In this document: piece after piece, positions 41,532 through 49,684 of the stretch
Position numbering within the stretch: the first letter of the stretch is position 1
Layout: every line of letters begins with the position of its first letter
Source of the DNA: G016756615 sp050958605
GTDB taxonomy: Bacteria; Pseudomonadota; Alphaproteobacteria; Rhizobiales; Rhizobiaceae
Length of the DNA: 64,000 bases
Direction of reading: 5' to 3'
Assembly (NCBI RefSeq): GCF_050958605.1
Contig: NZ_JBJHDO010000002.1
Span: forward strand, 372,001 to 436,000
Translations under genes and position numbers: made by a program
The notes under the pieces: generated by a model
Told to the model about the DNA's origin: nothing
Seen by the model: the letters and a program-made list of their open reading frames with translations, nothing else
Database searches by the model: none

Positions 41532-42700
41532 CAGTGGATCGGATGTTGGACGACAAAGGTGCGGCTCGTCGTGCGCCGGCTCTATCCTTCTTGCGGCAAT
41601 TGATCTGGCTGTCGGCGCTGATCGTCGGCCTCGTCCTCGCTTGTTCGTTCGCCGCCCCGGCACGCGCCGACCCGATCCAGATAAAGGACGTCATGGGTCG
41701 TGAGGTCGTGTTGCACGCCCCGGCACGGCGAATCGTGCTGGGCGCCGGCAGGCATCTCTCCGTCATAGGCCTGATCCATCGCGACCCCGCCTCGCTCGTC
41801 GTCGGCTGGCGCGACGATTTCAGCCGCGACACTTCCAACTTCGCCGCCTGGGCGGAAAAATTCCCCCGGGTTGCCGAGATACCGGTGATCGGCGGAGTGG
41901 CCGGAGATGGCCTTGCCGTCGAAACGATCGTCGGGTTGTCTCCCGATCTCGTCATATTGAGCCTTTACGACGCCGAAGCTCCGTCAACCGGGCGCTCGAT
42001 CGACATGCTGACGCAACTCGGGATCCCGGTCCTCGTGGTCGACTTCTTTTCCCATCCGCTTGAAAATTCATTGCCCAGCCTGAAGATGCTCGGCCGGGCG
42101 ATCGGCGCGGAGGAACGCGCCGACGCCTTCGCTGCCTTTTATATGGCCCACCTGGAACGGGTGCGGTCGCGCCTTGCGTCCGAGCCGCTGGATCGGCCCA
42201 GCGTTTTCATGCACGTCCATGCCGGCGGCATGCCATGCTGTTCGACGCCCGGACATGGCGTGTTCAACGAGATGATAGAACTTGCCGGAGGGCGCAATGT
42301 GGCACTCGAGCGGGTGCCGGGACTCTACGGAGACGTCAGCCTCGAACAACTGATCGTGGACGATCCGAAGATCTATATCGCGACTGGCGGTGCCCATCTC
42401 GCCGCGCGCGGCGGGCTGGTGCTCGGGCCGGGCATCGATCGCGAATCCGCCCGGCAATCCTTCGACCGCCTTCTCGGCTCTGTCGGCATCGCGGAACTGT
42501 CGGCGGTGCGGGAGGGGCGCGCGCACGCGCTCTGGCACATGTTCAACGATTCGCCCACGCACATCGTGATGATCGAAAAGCTCGCGCGCATCTTCCATCC
42601 GGACCGCTTCGCCGATCTCGATCCGCAGGAGACGATCGACGCCATCAACCGCGATTTCCTCGCTGTCCCGATGTCCGGCGTCTATTGGCTCGATCGGTGA
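41525..42700 (+). CDS. Periplasmic binding protein, iron-siderophore type
   Basis: 391 residues with a signal peptide (LIWLSALIVGLVLACSFAAPARA) and the BtuF/FhuD-like helical-backbone fold: DVMGREVVLHAPARRIVLG, ETIVGLSPDLVILS and LAGGRNVAL. It would accept the ligand from the TonB receptor. Its ATG overlaps the receptor stop by seven bases (frame-shifted), so both are translated together. No ABC permease or ATPase gene accompanies it in this locus. Confidence 0.9.
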   Translation: MVTVDRMLDDKGAARRAPALSFLRQLIWLSALIVGLVLACSFAAPARADPIQIKDVMGREVVLHAPARRIVLGAGRHLSVIGLIHRDPASLVVGWRDDFSRDTSNFAAWAEKFPRVAEIPVIGGVAGDGLAVETIVGLSPDLVILSLYDAEAPSTGRSIDMLTQLGIPVLVVDFFSHPLENSLPSLKMLGRAIGAEERADAFAAFYMAHLERVRSRLASEPLDRPSVFMHVHAGGMPCCSTPGHGVFNEMIELAGGRNVALERVPGLYGDVSLEQLIVDDPKIYIATGGAHLAARGGLVLGPGIDRESARQSFDRLLGSVGIAELSAVREGRAHALWHMFNDSPTHIVMIEKLARIFHPDRFADLDPQETIDAINRDFLAVPMSGVYWLDR

Positions 42701-42766
42701 GAACAGCAGCATGTCGAGCGGCGATACTTTGGCCGCTGACCGACCTTGTAGCAATGGAGCAACCTC

Positions 42767-43810
42767 TTGCCGTCCACTCATGCCTACGTTCGTCTCAGCA
42801 AACCTGTCGCAGTGATGGAGGCATTGCGGGCGCACATGGCCGAACATGACGTCGACGTGACGGTCGATGGCGGCGTCGCAAGGGCCAGACTGCAGGATGC
42901 CGAGGCGGTCATTCGCTCGATGGCCGGGGAACTGGCCCTGGAAGCCCACGCGCCGAGCCAGGCGGGCCTGGAGGACGTTACCGCCTTCCTTGCCGCTCAC
43001 GTGCTTGAATTCGCCTATCCGGAAGTGCCGGAGATCCGTTGGTCAGGCTTTGCGGAAAGGAAGGAGTTTTCCGACTTCCGCGAAATGCGCGTATTGCGCG
43101 TGCTGGATCTCACTCCGCATATGCGACGCATAACGCTGACCGGACCGGATCTCGATCGCTTCGCGTCCGACGACAACCTGCATGTGCGACTGTTTTTCCC
43201 GCCCGAGGGACAGGCGCCGGAATGGCCGACCCGAGGTGTTGACGGCCTTGCGCATGCGATCGATCCGGCAAAAAGGCCACAAGTGCGAAAATACACGATC
43301 CGCCGGATTGAGCTTGGCTCCGGCGAGGTCGACATCGACTTCGTGCTGCATGCCGATGCCGGACCCGGCAGCGACTGGGCGGCGCGCGCCCGACCCGACG
43401 ACGTCATCGGCATGGCCGGTCCAGGTGGGCGCAGTGCCCGGGCGGCCGACTGGCATTTGCTTGTCGGGGATGAAACGGCACTGCCTGCCATCGCCCGCAT
43501 TCTCGAAAGCTTGCCGGCGACTGCCGCCGGCCATGCGATCATCGAGATCCCAGGCGAAGCGGATCGGATTGCCCTGTCGAAGCCCGACGGTGTCCTGCTG
43601 CGCTGGCTTTATCGGGAAGGCGGTTCGCCTTCGCTCGATGCTGTCGTGCGTGAGATCTCGATTCCGAACGATCGCGCCCATTTCTGCTGGGCCGGCGCGG
43701 AATTCGACGCCATCCAGAAGATACGGCGATATTGGCGAGACGAATGCGGCATCGCCAAGGGGGATCAGCTCGCGGTCGCATATTGGCGGCGCGGCGCGGA
43801 GGGGGAATGA
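42767..43810 (+). CDS. Siderophore-interacting protein with N-terminal DUF2218 domain
   Basis: 347 residues. Residues 1-90 match DUF2218 (HAYVRLSKPVAVMEALRAHMAEHDVDVTVDGGVARARL); residues 95-345 are a SIP-type FAD-binding ferric reductase (ITLTGPDLDRFASDDNLHVRLFFP, YTIRR, GVDELGxx-type LVGDETALPAIARILE). It probably reduces ferric siderophore and releases iron in the cytoplasm. The start is a TTG at 42767 with GGAG about 8 bases ahead; no ATG fits. It follows the binding protein gene by 66 bp. Confidence 0.9.
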   Translation: MPSTHAYVRLSKPVAVMEALRAHMAEHDVDVTVDGGVARARLQDAEAVIRSMAGELALEAHAPSQAGLEDVTAFLAAHVLEFAYPEVPEIRWSGFAERKEFSDFREMRVLRVLDLTPHMRRITLTGPDLDRFASDDNLHVRLFFPPEGQAPEWPTRGVDGLAHAIDPAKRPQVRKYTIRRIELGSGEVDIDFVLHADAGPGSDWAARARPDDVIGMAGPGGRSARAADWHLLVGDETALPAIARILESLPATAAGHAIIEIPGEADRIALSKPDGVLLRWLYREGGSPSLDAVVREISIPNDRAHFCWAGAEFDAIQKIRRYWRDECGIAKGDQLAVAYWRRGAEGE

Positions 43811-43818
43811 TCACCCAA

Positions 43819-43865
43819 GGCACTGATGCAGTGCCGCACTGATCCTGACAGCTTACTGTCAGGAT
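43819..43865. other. Two successive perfect inverted repeats before uvrB
   Basis: GGCACTG-ATG-CAGTGCC (43819-43835) and ATCCTGACAG-CTTA-CTGTCAGGAT (43842-43865), 6 bp apart. The first begins 8 bp after the SIP stop. Neither is followed by a T-run, so they may end transcription rho-dependently or form operator sites for uvrB. Confidence 0.55.
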
Positions 43866-43935
43866 GGTCGCAGTCGTTTTCGACGCTGGGATGTTCGGCC
43901 TTTCCATTTGGCCGGACTCCTCCCATATTCAGGCC

Positions 43936-46900
43936 ATGGCCAAAACCCCAGACAGAAAGTCGCCTCCGGCGAAGGACGATCGTTTCGGCAGCCGGAAAAG
44001 ACGCAGTCCCCTGACTGATTTCTTGGATGCGTCCGAGCCGCTCGAGCCCAAGGGATTTTCGGAGGCGCCGCAGGCCGAGTTGTCCGGCGCGTCTTTGTCC
44101 GGCTCCGTCTCGGAATGGGCGCAGCAGATCGCGCGCGAGGCGGATACGGAACCCCGCGGCGGCGGGGAAGCCAAGCCCGTCAAGCCGAGAAAGAAGATCC
44201 CGGAGCGTTCGGCCGCGCCGACCAAGACGGCGCGCGGAACCTCCATGGGCGGGGCCGCCAGCGCCAAGGAGCGTGCCGCGGCGGGCCTCAATCCGGTCGC
44301 CGGCCTCGACATCTCGCTGGAAGACGCGGAGTCCCTCCCGACTTCGGGCGTCACCGCCACGGTTGCGGCGCTCTCGAAGCTGATCGAGAGCGGCAATCCG
44401 CTGCATAAGAACGGCAAGATCTGGACGCCGCACCGGCCTGAACGCCCGGAGAAATCGGAAGGCGGCATTCGCATCCAGATGAAGTCCGATTTCGCGCCGG
44501 CCGGCGACCAGCCGACCGCTATCGCCGATCTTGTCGAGGGTGTCGGTCGCGCCGACCGCACGCAGGTGCTGCTCGGGGTCACCGGTTCCGGCAAGACCTT
44601 CACGATGGCGAAGGTGATCGAGGAGACGCAGCGCCCCGCGCTGATCCTGGCGCCGAACAAGACGCTGGCTGCTCAGCTCTACGGAGAATTCAAGCAGTTC
44701 TTTCCGGACAATGCGGTCGAGTATTTCGTTTCCTATTACGACTACTACCAACCGGAAGCCTACGTCCCTCGCACCGATACCTATATCGAGAAGGAATCCT
44801 CGATCAACGAACAGATCGACCGTATGCGCCACTCGGCGACGCGCTCGCTGCTCGAACGGGACGACGTGATCATCGTCGCTTCGGTATCCTGCATCTATGG
44901 TATCGGCTCGGTCGAGACCTATACGGCGATGACCTTCCAGATGGAGGTCGGCGACAGGCTCGACCAGCGCCAGCTGCTGGCGGATCTCGTTGCCCAGCAG
45001 TACAAGCGGCAGGACATCAATTTCGTGCGCGGCTCGTTCCGGGTGCGCGGCGACACCATCGAGATCTTCCCGGCCCACCTTGAGGATCGCGCCTGGCGCA
45101 TCTCGATGTTCGGCGACGAAATCGAGGCCATCACCGAGTTCGATCCGCTGACCGGCCAGAAGACCGGTGCCCTGAAGAGCGTCAAGATCTACGCGAACTC
45201 GCACTATGTGACCCCTCGGCCGACGCTCAACCAGGCAATCAAGTCGATCCAGGAGGAACTGAGGTTCCGGCTCGACGAGCTCAACCGTGCCGGTCGCCTG
45301 CTTGAGGCACAGCGGCTCGAGCAGCGCACCCGCTTCGACGTCGAAATGCTGGAAGCCACCGGCTCTTGCGCTGGCATCGAGAACTACTCGCGCTATCTCA
45401 CGGGACGTCAGCCGGGCGAACCGCCGCCGACGCTCTTCGAATACATCCCGGACGATGCGCTGATCTTCATCGACGAGAGCCACGTGACCGTGCCGCAGAT
45501 TGGCGGCATGTATCGCGGCGACTTCCGGCGCAAGGCGACGCTCGCCGAATATGGTTTCCGTCTTCCGTCCTGCATGGACAACAGGCCGCTGCGTTTCGAG
45601 GAATGGGACGCGATGCGTCCGCTCACCGTCGCCGTCTCGGCGACGCCTGGCGCCTGGGAGATGGAAGAGGCAGGCGGCGTATTTGCCGAGCAGGTCATCC
45701 GGCCGACCGGCCTGATCGACCCGCCGGTCGAGGTCCGTCCCGCCAAGGCGCAGGTCGACGACGTGCTCGGCGAAATCCGCGCCACTGCGAAGGCGGGGTA
45801 CCGATCGCTGGTCACGGTGCTGACAAAGCGCATGGCCGAGGACCTGACCGAATATCTTCACGAACAAGGCATTCGCGTGCGCTACATGCATTCCGACATC
45901 GAGACGTTGGAACGCATCGAGATCATCAGGGATTTGAGGCTCGGCGCCTTCGATGTGCTCGTCGGCATCAACCTGCTGCGCGAGGGCCTCGACATTCCCG
46001 AATGTGGCTTCGTTGCGATCCTGGATGCCGACAAGGAAGGGTTCCTCCGCTCCGAGACCTCGCTCATCCAGACGATCGGCCGCGCTGCCCGTAATGTCGA
46101 CGGCCGCGTCATCCTCTATGCCGACCAGATAACAGGCTCGATGGAGCGGGCGATGGCCGAGACCCAGCGACGCCGCGAGAAGCAGATGGCGTGGAATGCC
46201 GAGAACGGCATCACGCCGGAAAGCGTGAAGTCGCGCATCGCCGACATTCTCGATTCCGTCTACGAGAAGGATCATGTCCGCGCCGACATTTCCAGTTTCG
46301 CCCAGAGCGAAGGGGCGATGATGGGCAACAATCTCAAGGCCCATCTGGAATATCTGGAGAAGGCCATGCGCGACGCGGCCGCCAATCTCGATTTCGAGAA
46401 GGCAGCGCGCATGCGCGACGAGATCAAGCGCCTGCGCGAGATGGAACTTACCGTATCCGACGATCCCCTGGCGCGCGAAGCCGAACGCGAGAGCCCCGTT
46501 TCCGGGCGCGAGAAGGGCAAGCACAACAAGGGCGTGGCCCGCCACCGTGTCGCCGGGGAAGGGCCATCGGGCCGGTCGCTGTTCCAGAAGCCGTCGCTCG
46601 ACGACATGGGGCCGGGAACGGACATGGCCAAGCCCTCCGGAAAGGGCGTGTTCCGTAAGCCGCATCTCGACGAGATGGGCGCCGACGTTGCGGTTCCCGC
46701 AAATGCCGTCCCGCGTTCGCTGTTCAAGAAGCAGAGCCATCAGGAAGCTCATGGCGCCGACTACGGCACGCCGGGAGAGGGGGGCGACCGGTCGTTGTTC
46801 CGCAAGAACACGCTCGACGAGATGACCGTCCGCCGCACCGAGAAACCGGTGGAAGGGCCGACCCCGCCCAAGCCGGATCTCGGTGGCTCCGACGATGCGC

Positions 46901-47004
46901 GGCCTGTACGCCCAGAGCGTGCCGGCATTGGATCCTACGAGGATCCCGCGGATGAGCGACAGCGCAGGCGGCGGTCACGCAAATCGGGGCGGCCCGGGCA
47001 CTAG
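43936..47004 (+). CDS. uvrB: Excinuclease ABC subunit B
   Basis: 1022 residues, much longer than the 670 of E. coli UvrB. An N-terminal basic/Ala extension of about 175 residues precedes the helicase core: Walker A GVTGSGKTF near 214-222, the beta-hairpin YYDYYQPEAYVP and helicase motifs to about 780. The C-terminal UVR domain (LDFEKAARMRDEIKRLREMEL, near 815-837) is followed by a 180-residue tail with a repeated SLF-x-K-x-x-LDEMG motif. It opens DNA at damage for UvrC cuts. ATG 43936 is preferred to one at 43864 which would run through a palindrome. No LexA (GTTC-N7-GTTC) box was seen upstream. Confidence 0.95.
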   Translation: MAKTPDRKSPPAKDDRFGSRKRRSPLTDFLDASEPLEPKGFSEAPQAELSGASLSGSVSEWAQQIAREADTEPRGGGEAKPVKPRKKIPERSAAPTKTARGTSMGGAASAKERAAAGLNPVAGLDISLEDAESLPTSGVTATVAALSKLIESGNPLHKNGKIWTPHRPERPEKSEGGIRIQMKSDFAPAGDQPTAIADLVEGVGRADRTQVLLGVTGSGKTFTMAKVIEETQRPALILAPNKTLAAQLYGEFKQFFPDNAVEYFVSYYDYYQPEAYVPRTDTYIEKESSINEQIDRMRHSATRSLLERDDVIIVASVSCIYGIGSVETYTAMTFQMEVGDRLDQRQLLADLVAQQYKRQDINFVRGSFRVRGDTIEIFPAHLEDRAWRISMFGDEIEAITEFDPLTGQKTGALKSVKIYANSHYVTPRPTLNQAIKSIQEELRFRLDELNRAGRLLEAQRLEQRTRFDVEMLEATGSCAGIENYSRYLTGRQPGEPPPTLFEYIPDDALIFIDESHVTVPQIGGMYRGDFRRKATLAEYGFRLPSCMDNRPLRFEEWDAMRPLTVAVSATPGAWEMEEAGGVFAEQVIRPTGLIDPPVEVRPAKAQVDDVLGEIRATAKAGYRSLVTVLTKRMAEDLTEYLHEQGIRVRYMHSDIETLERIEIIRDLRLGAFDVLVGINLLREGLDIPECGFVAILDADKEGFLRSETSLIQTIGRAARNVDGRVILYADQITGSMERAMAETQRRREKQMAWNAENGITPESVKSRIADILDSVYEKDHVRADISSFAQSEGAMMGNNLKAHLEYLEKAMRDAAANLDFEKAARMRDEIKRLREMELTVSDDPLAREAERESPVSGREKGKHNKGVARHRVAGEGPSGRSLFQKPSLDDMGPGTDMAKPSGKGVFRKPHLDEMGADVAVPANAVPRSLFKKQSHQEAHGADYGTPGEGGDRSLFRKNTLDEMTVRRTEKPVEGPTPPKPDLGGSDDARPVRPERAGIGSYEDPADERQRRRRSRKSGRPGH

Positions 47005-47106
47005 AGCATTTCGCAGCCGACCGGATTCGGTCGGCGTCGCGAGAATGCGGCAAAACAAAGACCTAAAGCGTGTCACCCGAATCCGATTGCCAGCGACACG
47101 CTTTAG
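47002..47106. repeat. RIME-like intergenic mosaic element
   Basis: About 105 bp just after uvrB with two palindromes. The first is GCCGACCG-GATT-CGGTCGGC (47016-47035) inside a longer imperfect hairpin. The second is the perfect CTAAAGCGTGTC (47063-47074) / GACACGCTTTAG (47095-47106). This two-palindrome, about 100-bp design is that of the rhizobial RIME1 elements. It probably also ends uvrB transcription. Confidence 0.65.
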
Positions 47107-47247
47107 CCTCCAGCCTCGATCGTAGCCACGCCGGCCACCACGAGCGCCGCAGAAAAAAATCCACAGCCACAGAGACCGCGCCACGGACTCGATGGAACCG
47201 GGGGGCGTCGAGCGCAGTTAACTGTGGTCCGGATTCGGAGGCTAACG

Positions 47248-47733
47248 ATGCTAAACTCCACCGACCCACAGAAGCTCGAACAGATCAAACTTGCTTCGTC
47301 TGCATTCTTTGGTCCGCTGCTTCTTCGGGAGGCTCTTCGCCGTCTATGTCAGTCCCAGGGTGTGGACGCGATCGATCGCTTCGAGAAGTCGATGGCGGAC
47401 CTGATCGAGGGGACCAATGACGAAAGGGCGGAATTCGAATCCATGAGAGAGTTCGCCATCGAGCAACTCTATTCGGTCGTCAAAGAGGTTCGAAGCTCTC
47501 CCGATACCAAGCAACTGTGTGAAGACATCAAAGGTCGGCGGACCGAGGGGCGATCCGAGGAGGCGCAGACGCTGGAGGAGCAGCTTCAGTCTGGCCTTGA
47601 AGATACCTTCCCAGCGAGCGATCCGCCCGCCGTGGTGTCCACATCGATCCCTGGAGGTGCAAAGCATCTTGTCGGAACCGACGAGGTCCTGCGGCAGAAA
47701 CGTGAGGCCGAGCGGGAAAAAGATCGTAAGTAG
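47248..47733 (+). CDS. Unknown protein with DTFPASDPPAV tail motif
   Basis: 161 residues, mostly helical. The first 100 residues are charged with many Glu, Lys and Arg. The C-terminal motif LEEQLQSGLEDTFPASDPPAV is widespread at the end of small alphaproteobacterial proteins. ATG 47248 has GGAG about 9 bases ahead. No function is known. A strong terminator follows. It stands alone between the RIME-like element and the KTSC gene. Confidence 0.78.
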   Translation: MLNSTDPQKLEQIKLASSAFFGPLLLREALRRLCQSQGVDAIDRFEKSMADLIEGTNDERAEFESMREFAIEQLYSVVKEVRSSPDTKQLCEDIKGRRTEGRSEEAQTLEEQLQSGLEDTFPASDPPAVVSTSIPGGAKHLVGTDEVLRQKREAEREKDRK

Positions 47734-47760
47734 CCCTCATCTCGAACACTGTGGTTTCGC

Positions 47761-47800
47761 AGACATGCGCTGTAGATTCTTGATAGCGCATGTCTTTTTC
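47761..47800 (+). terminator. Rho-independent terminator after the DTFPASDPPAV gene
   Basis: Perfect stem AGACATGCGC (47761-47770) / GCGCATGTCT (47786-47795), 15-base loop, followed by TTTTC. Its right arm is also the start of the palindromic repeat at 47788-47838. Confidence 0.7.
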
Positions 47801-47838
47801 CCCGAAACCGCTGCACACTTCGACGAAAATGCTTTAAA
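47788..47838. repeat. Rhizobial palindromic repeat, copy 1 (degenerate)
   Basis: GCATGTC ... CCGAAACCGCTGCACACTT ... ATGCTTTA. This matches the reverse complement of copy 2 at 48411-48455 across the shared AAACCGCTGCACACTT core and the GCATGTC arm. The right arm has decayed (GACGAAAATGC). Confidence 0.55.
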
Positions 47839-47933
47839 GAACCACGTGCCGCGCGTTTCGACACACGAGCGATGATCTGCGAGGATTGCGGTCGTCTGAG
47901 GTGATCTGGATCGATCGGGTGTCGTCCTGGCAG

Positions 47934-48158
47934 TTATTTCAGTCGAGCGAATTCGTATCGGTCGAGAATATTGTCGTGAAAATATTCGCCTGCCGATTCA
48001 GCATCGGAGAATCCCTCGGCGATCACCGGCGGTACATGATAGTAGAGATAGATCGAACGACTCTGGAACGTTACCTCGAGGTCTTCAGCCTCAGGAAAAT
48101 ATCGGACCGATGCAATCGCTTCCGAGGGCGGGATCTCGATTTTCTCTACGATTGTCAT
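47934..48158 (-). CDS. KTSC-domain protein
   Basis: 74 residues. The KTSC-type pattern is present: a strand-rich N-terminal part, SIYLYYHVPPVIAEGFSDAESAGEYFHDNILDRY. The family is named for a Lys-Thr-Ser-Cys set and occurs beside restriction, repair or RNA genes; the Cys is not evident here. The ATG at 48158 lacks a good ribosome site. It is bounded by two copies of a palindromic repeat. Confidence 0.75.
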   Translation of the reverse strand: MTIVEKIEIPPSEAIASVRYFPEAEDLEVTFQSRSIYLYYHVPPVIAEGFSDAESAGEYFHDNILDRYEFARLK

Positions 48159-48410
48159 AGCGATGACAGCATTGGCTTCCGACGTAAGTCCCTTGCTGAC
48201 GCAACGCCTGCAAGCGGCATGCGTTCCATCCGGAATGAGATGCGCTGCAATACTCTCTGCTGATCACCCCTAGCCAGCTTCCGGCCGGCAATGGTTGCTA
48301 CGACAGGAAAATGACGCCGTTCGCCATGACCGTCGGCCTGGAACCGATGCTGCTTCCAAAGCGATTCCGAATGTCTTCCCAACCCCTTGTTCTCGAACCG
48401 AAATCCTAAT

Positions 48411-48455
48411 GTATGTCACCCAAAAGTGTGCAGCGGTTTTGGGTAAACGACATGC
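48411..48455. repeat. Rhizobial palindromic repeat, copy 2
   Basis: ATGTC ... CCAAAA-GTGTGCAGCGG-TTTTGG ... GACAT forms a long hairpin (48413-48453) directly after the dehydratase stop. It is the inverted partner of 47788-47838. Palindromes with a GTGTGCAGCGG loop are common between rhizobial genes. Confidence 0.65.
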
Positions 48456-49673
48456 TTAGGGAAAGAGCGGCCCTTGCGCCATCTCCAGATGCAGCGGCTT
48501 GCCGCCCCAAGGATGAGCCTCGCAGACCGCTTCGTCGAGTTCGACACCGAGCCCGGGTTCCCTGGAGGGAATGACGTTGCCGTTCTCCCAGGCGATCTTC
48601 TTCTTCAAGAGCTTACCGTGGAAACCATCCCATTGTTTCAGCGACTCCAGGATCAGGAAGTTCGGCAGCGTGACGGCGAGCTGGATGTTGGCCGCTCCGA
48701 CGATCGGTCCGCAGTAGCAGTGGGGGGCGACCTGGATGTGACGCGCTTCGGCCATAGCCGCGATCTTCTTGGTTTCGAGGATGCCTCCGGATCGTCCGAG
48801 GTCGGGCTGCAGGATCGTCGCGGCGCCGGTCTCGATGACCCTTGCGAACTCCCATTTCGTCGTCAGTCTTTCCCCGGTCGCGATGGGGATAGACGTGCCG
48901 CGCGCTACCTGCGCCATCACTTCCGGCGCATCCGGCGGAACAGGCTCCTCGAACCAGAGCGGGTCGTATGGCTCTATGGCCCGCGCCATGCGCAAGGCGC
49001 CCGATGCCGTGAACTGGCCGTGCGTTCCGAACAATATGTCGGCCTTGTTTCCCACCGCCTCGCGGATCGCCTTCACCATGCGGGCCGACAGGTCGATATC
49101 GACCAGCCGGGGCTGGTGGCCGTCGAAGACGGTGTAGGGCCCTGCCGGGTCGAGCTTTACGGCGTTGAAGCCTTGCGCGACATAGAGCGCCGCGCATTCG
49201 GCAGCAAGCTCGGGGTCGTTGTAGACGTTCCGGTCGGGATCATCGGCCTCGCTGGGGAAGGCGCTGCCGGTGTGAGGGTAGAGATAGGTGTAGGACCGCA
49301 GCGTCTCGTGCACCTGGCCGCCGAGCAGCTTGTAGACCGGTTTGCCCGCTTCCTTGCCGATGATATCCCAGCAAGCTATTTCGAGCGCCGACACACAGCC
49401 CATCATCGAAACGTCAGGCCTTTGCGTGAAACCCGATGAATAGGCGCGCCGGAAGAAGGTCTCGATATCGTGCGGGTCCTGGCCGACCAGATAGCGCTCG
49501 GCACAGTCCTCGATCATCTTCGCCGTCACATGTGGTCCGAATGTGGCATTGTAGGCCTCGCCGTAGCCGACGACGCCGCCATCGGTGACGAGCTTGACGA
49601 AGATGAAGTAACGACCACCGATGCCCGGGGGCGGATTGCCGACGACAAAGGTCTTGACGTCCGTGATCTTCAT
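48456..49673 (-). CDS. Mandelate racemase/enolase-family sugar-acid dehydratase
   Basis: 405 residues of the enolase superfamily. The N-terminal capping domain starts MKITDVKTFVVGNP. The barrel has FNAVKLDPAGP (catalytic K region), DILFGTHGQFT (metal Asp and acid/base His), LWFEEPVPPDAPE and IATGERL (metal Glu pair), and APHCYCGPIVGAA (catalytic His). It is most like DgoD-type galactonate dehydratases, so an aldonic-acid dehydratase is likely; the exact sugar acid is not known. It ends a two-gene unit with the GMC oxidoreductase encoded 11 bp upstream. Confidence 0.9.
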   Translation of the reverse strand: MKITDVKTFVVGNPPPGIGGRYFIFVKLVTDGGVVGYGEAYNATFGPHVTAKMIEDCAERYLVGQDPHDIETFFRRAYSSGFTQRPDVSMMGCVSALEIACWDIIGKEAGKPVYKLLGGQVHETLRSYTYLYPHTGSAFPSEADDPDRNVYNDPELAAECAALYVAQGFNAVKLDPAGPYTVFDGHQPRLVDIDLSARMVKAIREAVGNKADILFGTHGQFTASGALRMARAIEPYDPLWFEEPVPPDAPEVMAQVARGTSIPIATGERLTTKWEFARVIETGAATILQPDLGRSGGILETKKIAAMAEARHIQVAPHCYCGPIVGAANIQLAVTLPNFLILESLKQWDGFHGKLLKKKIAWENGNVIPSREPGLGVELDEAVCEAHPWGGKPLHLEMAQGPLFP

Positions 49674-49684
49674 GAGGCCCTCCG

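Noticed and set aside
43765..46752. A 995-codon open frame on the minus strand opposite uvrB
   Set aside because: It mirrors the codon pattern of uvrB (high GC third positions), its protein is Arg/His-rich with no recognisable domain, and uvrB on the plus strand has clear motifs.
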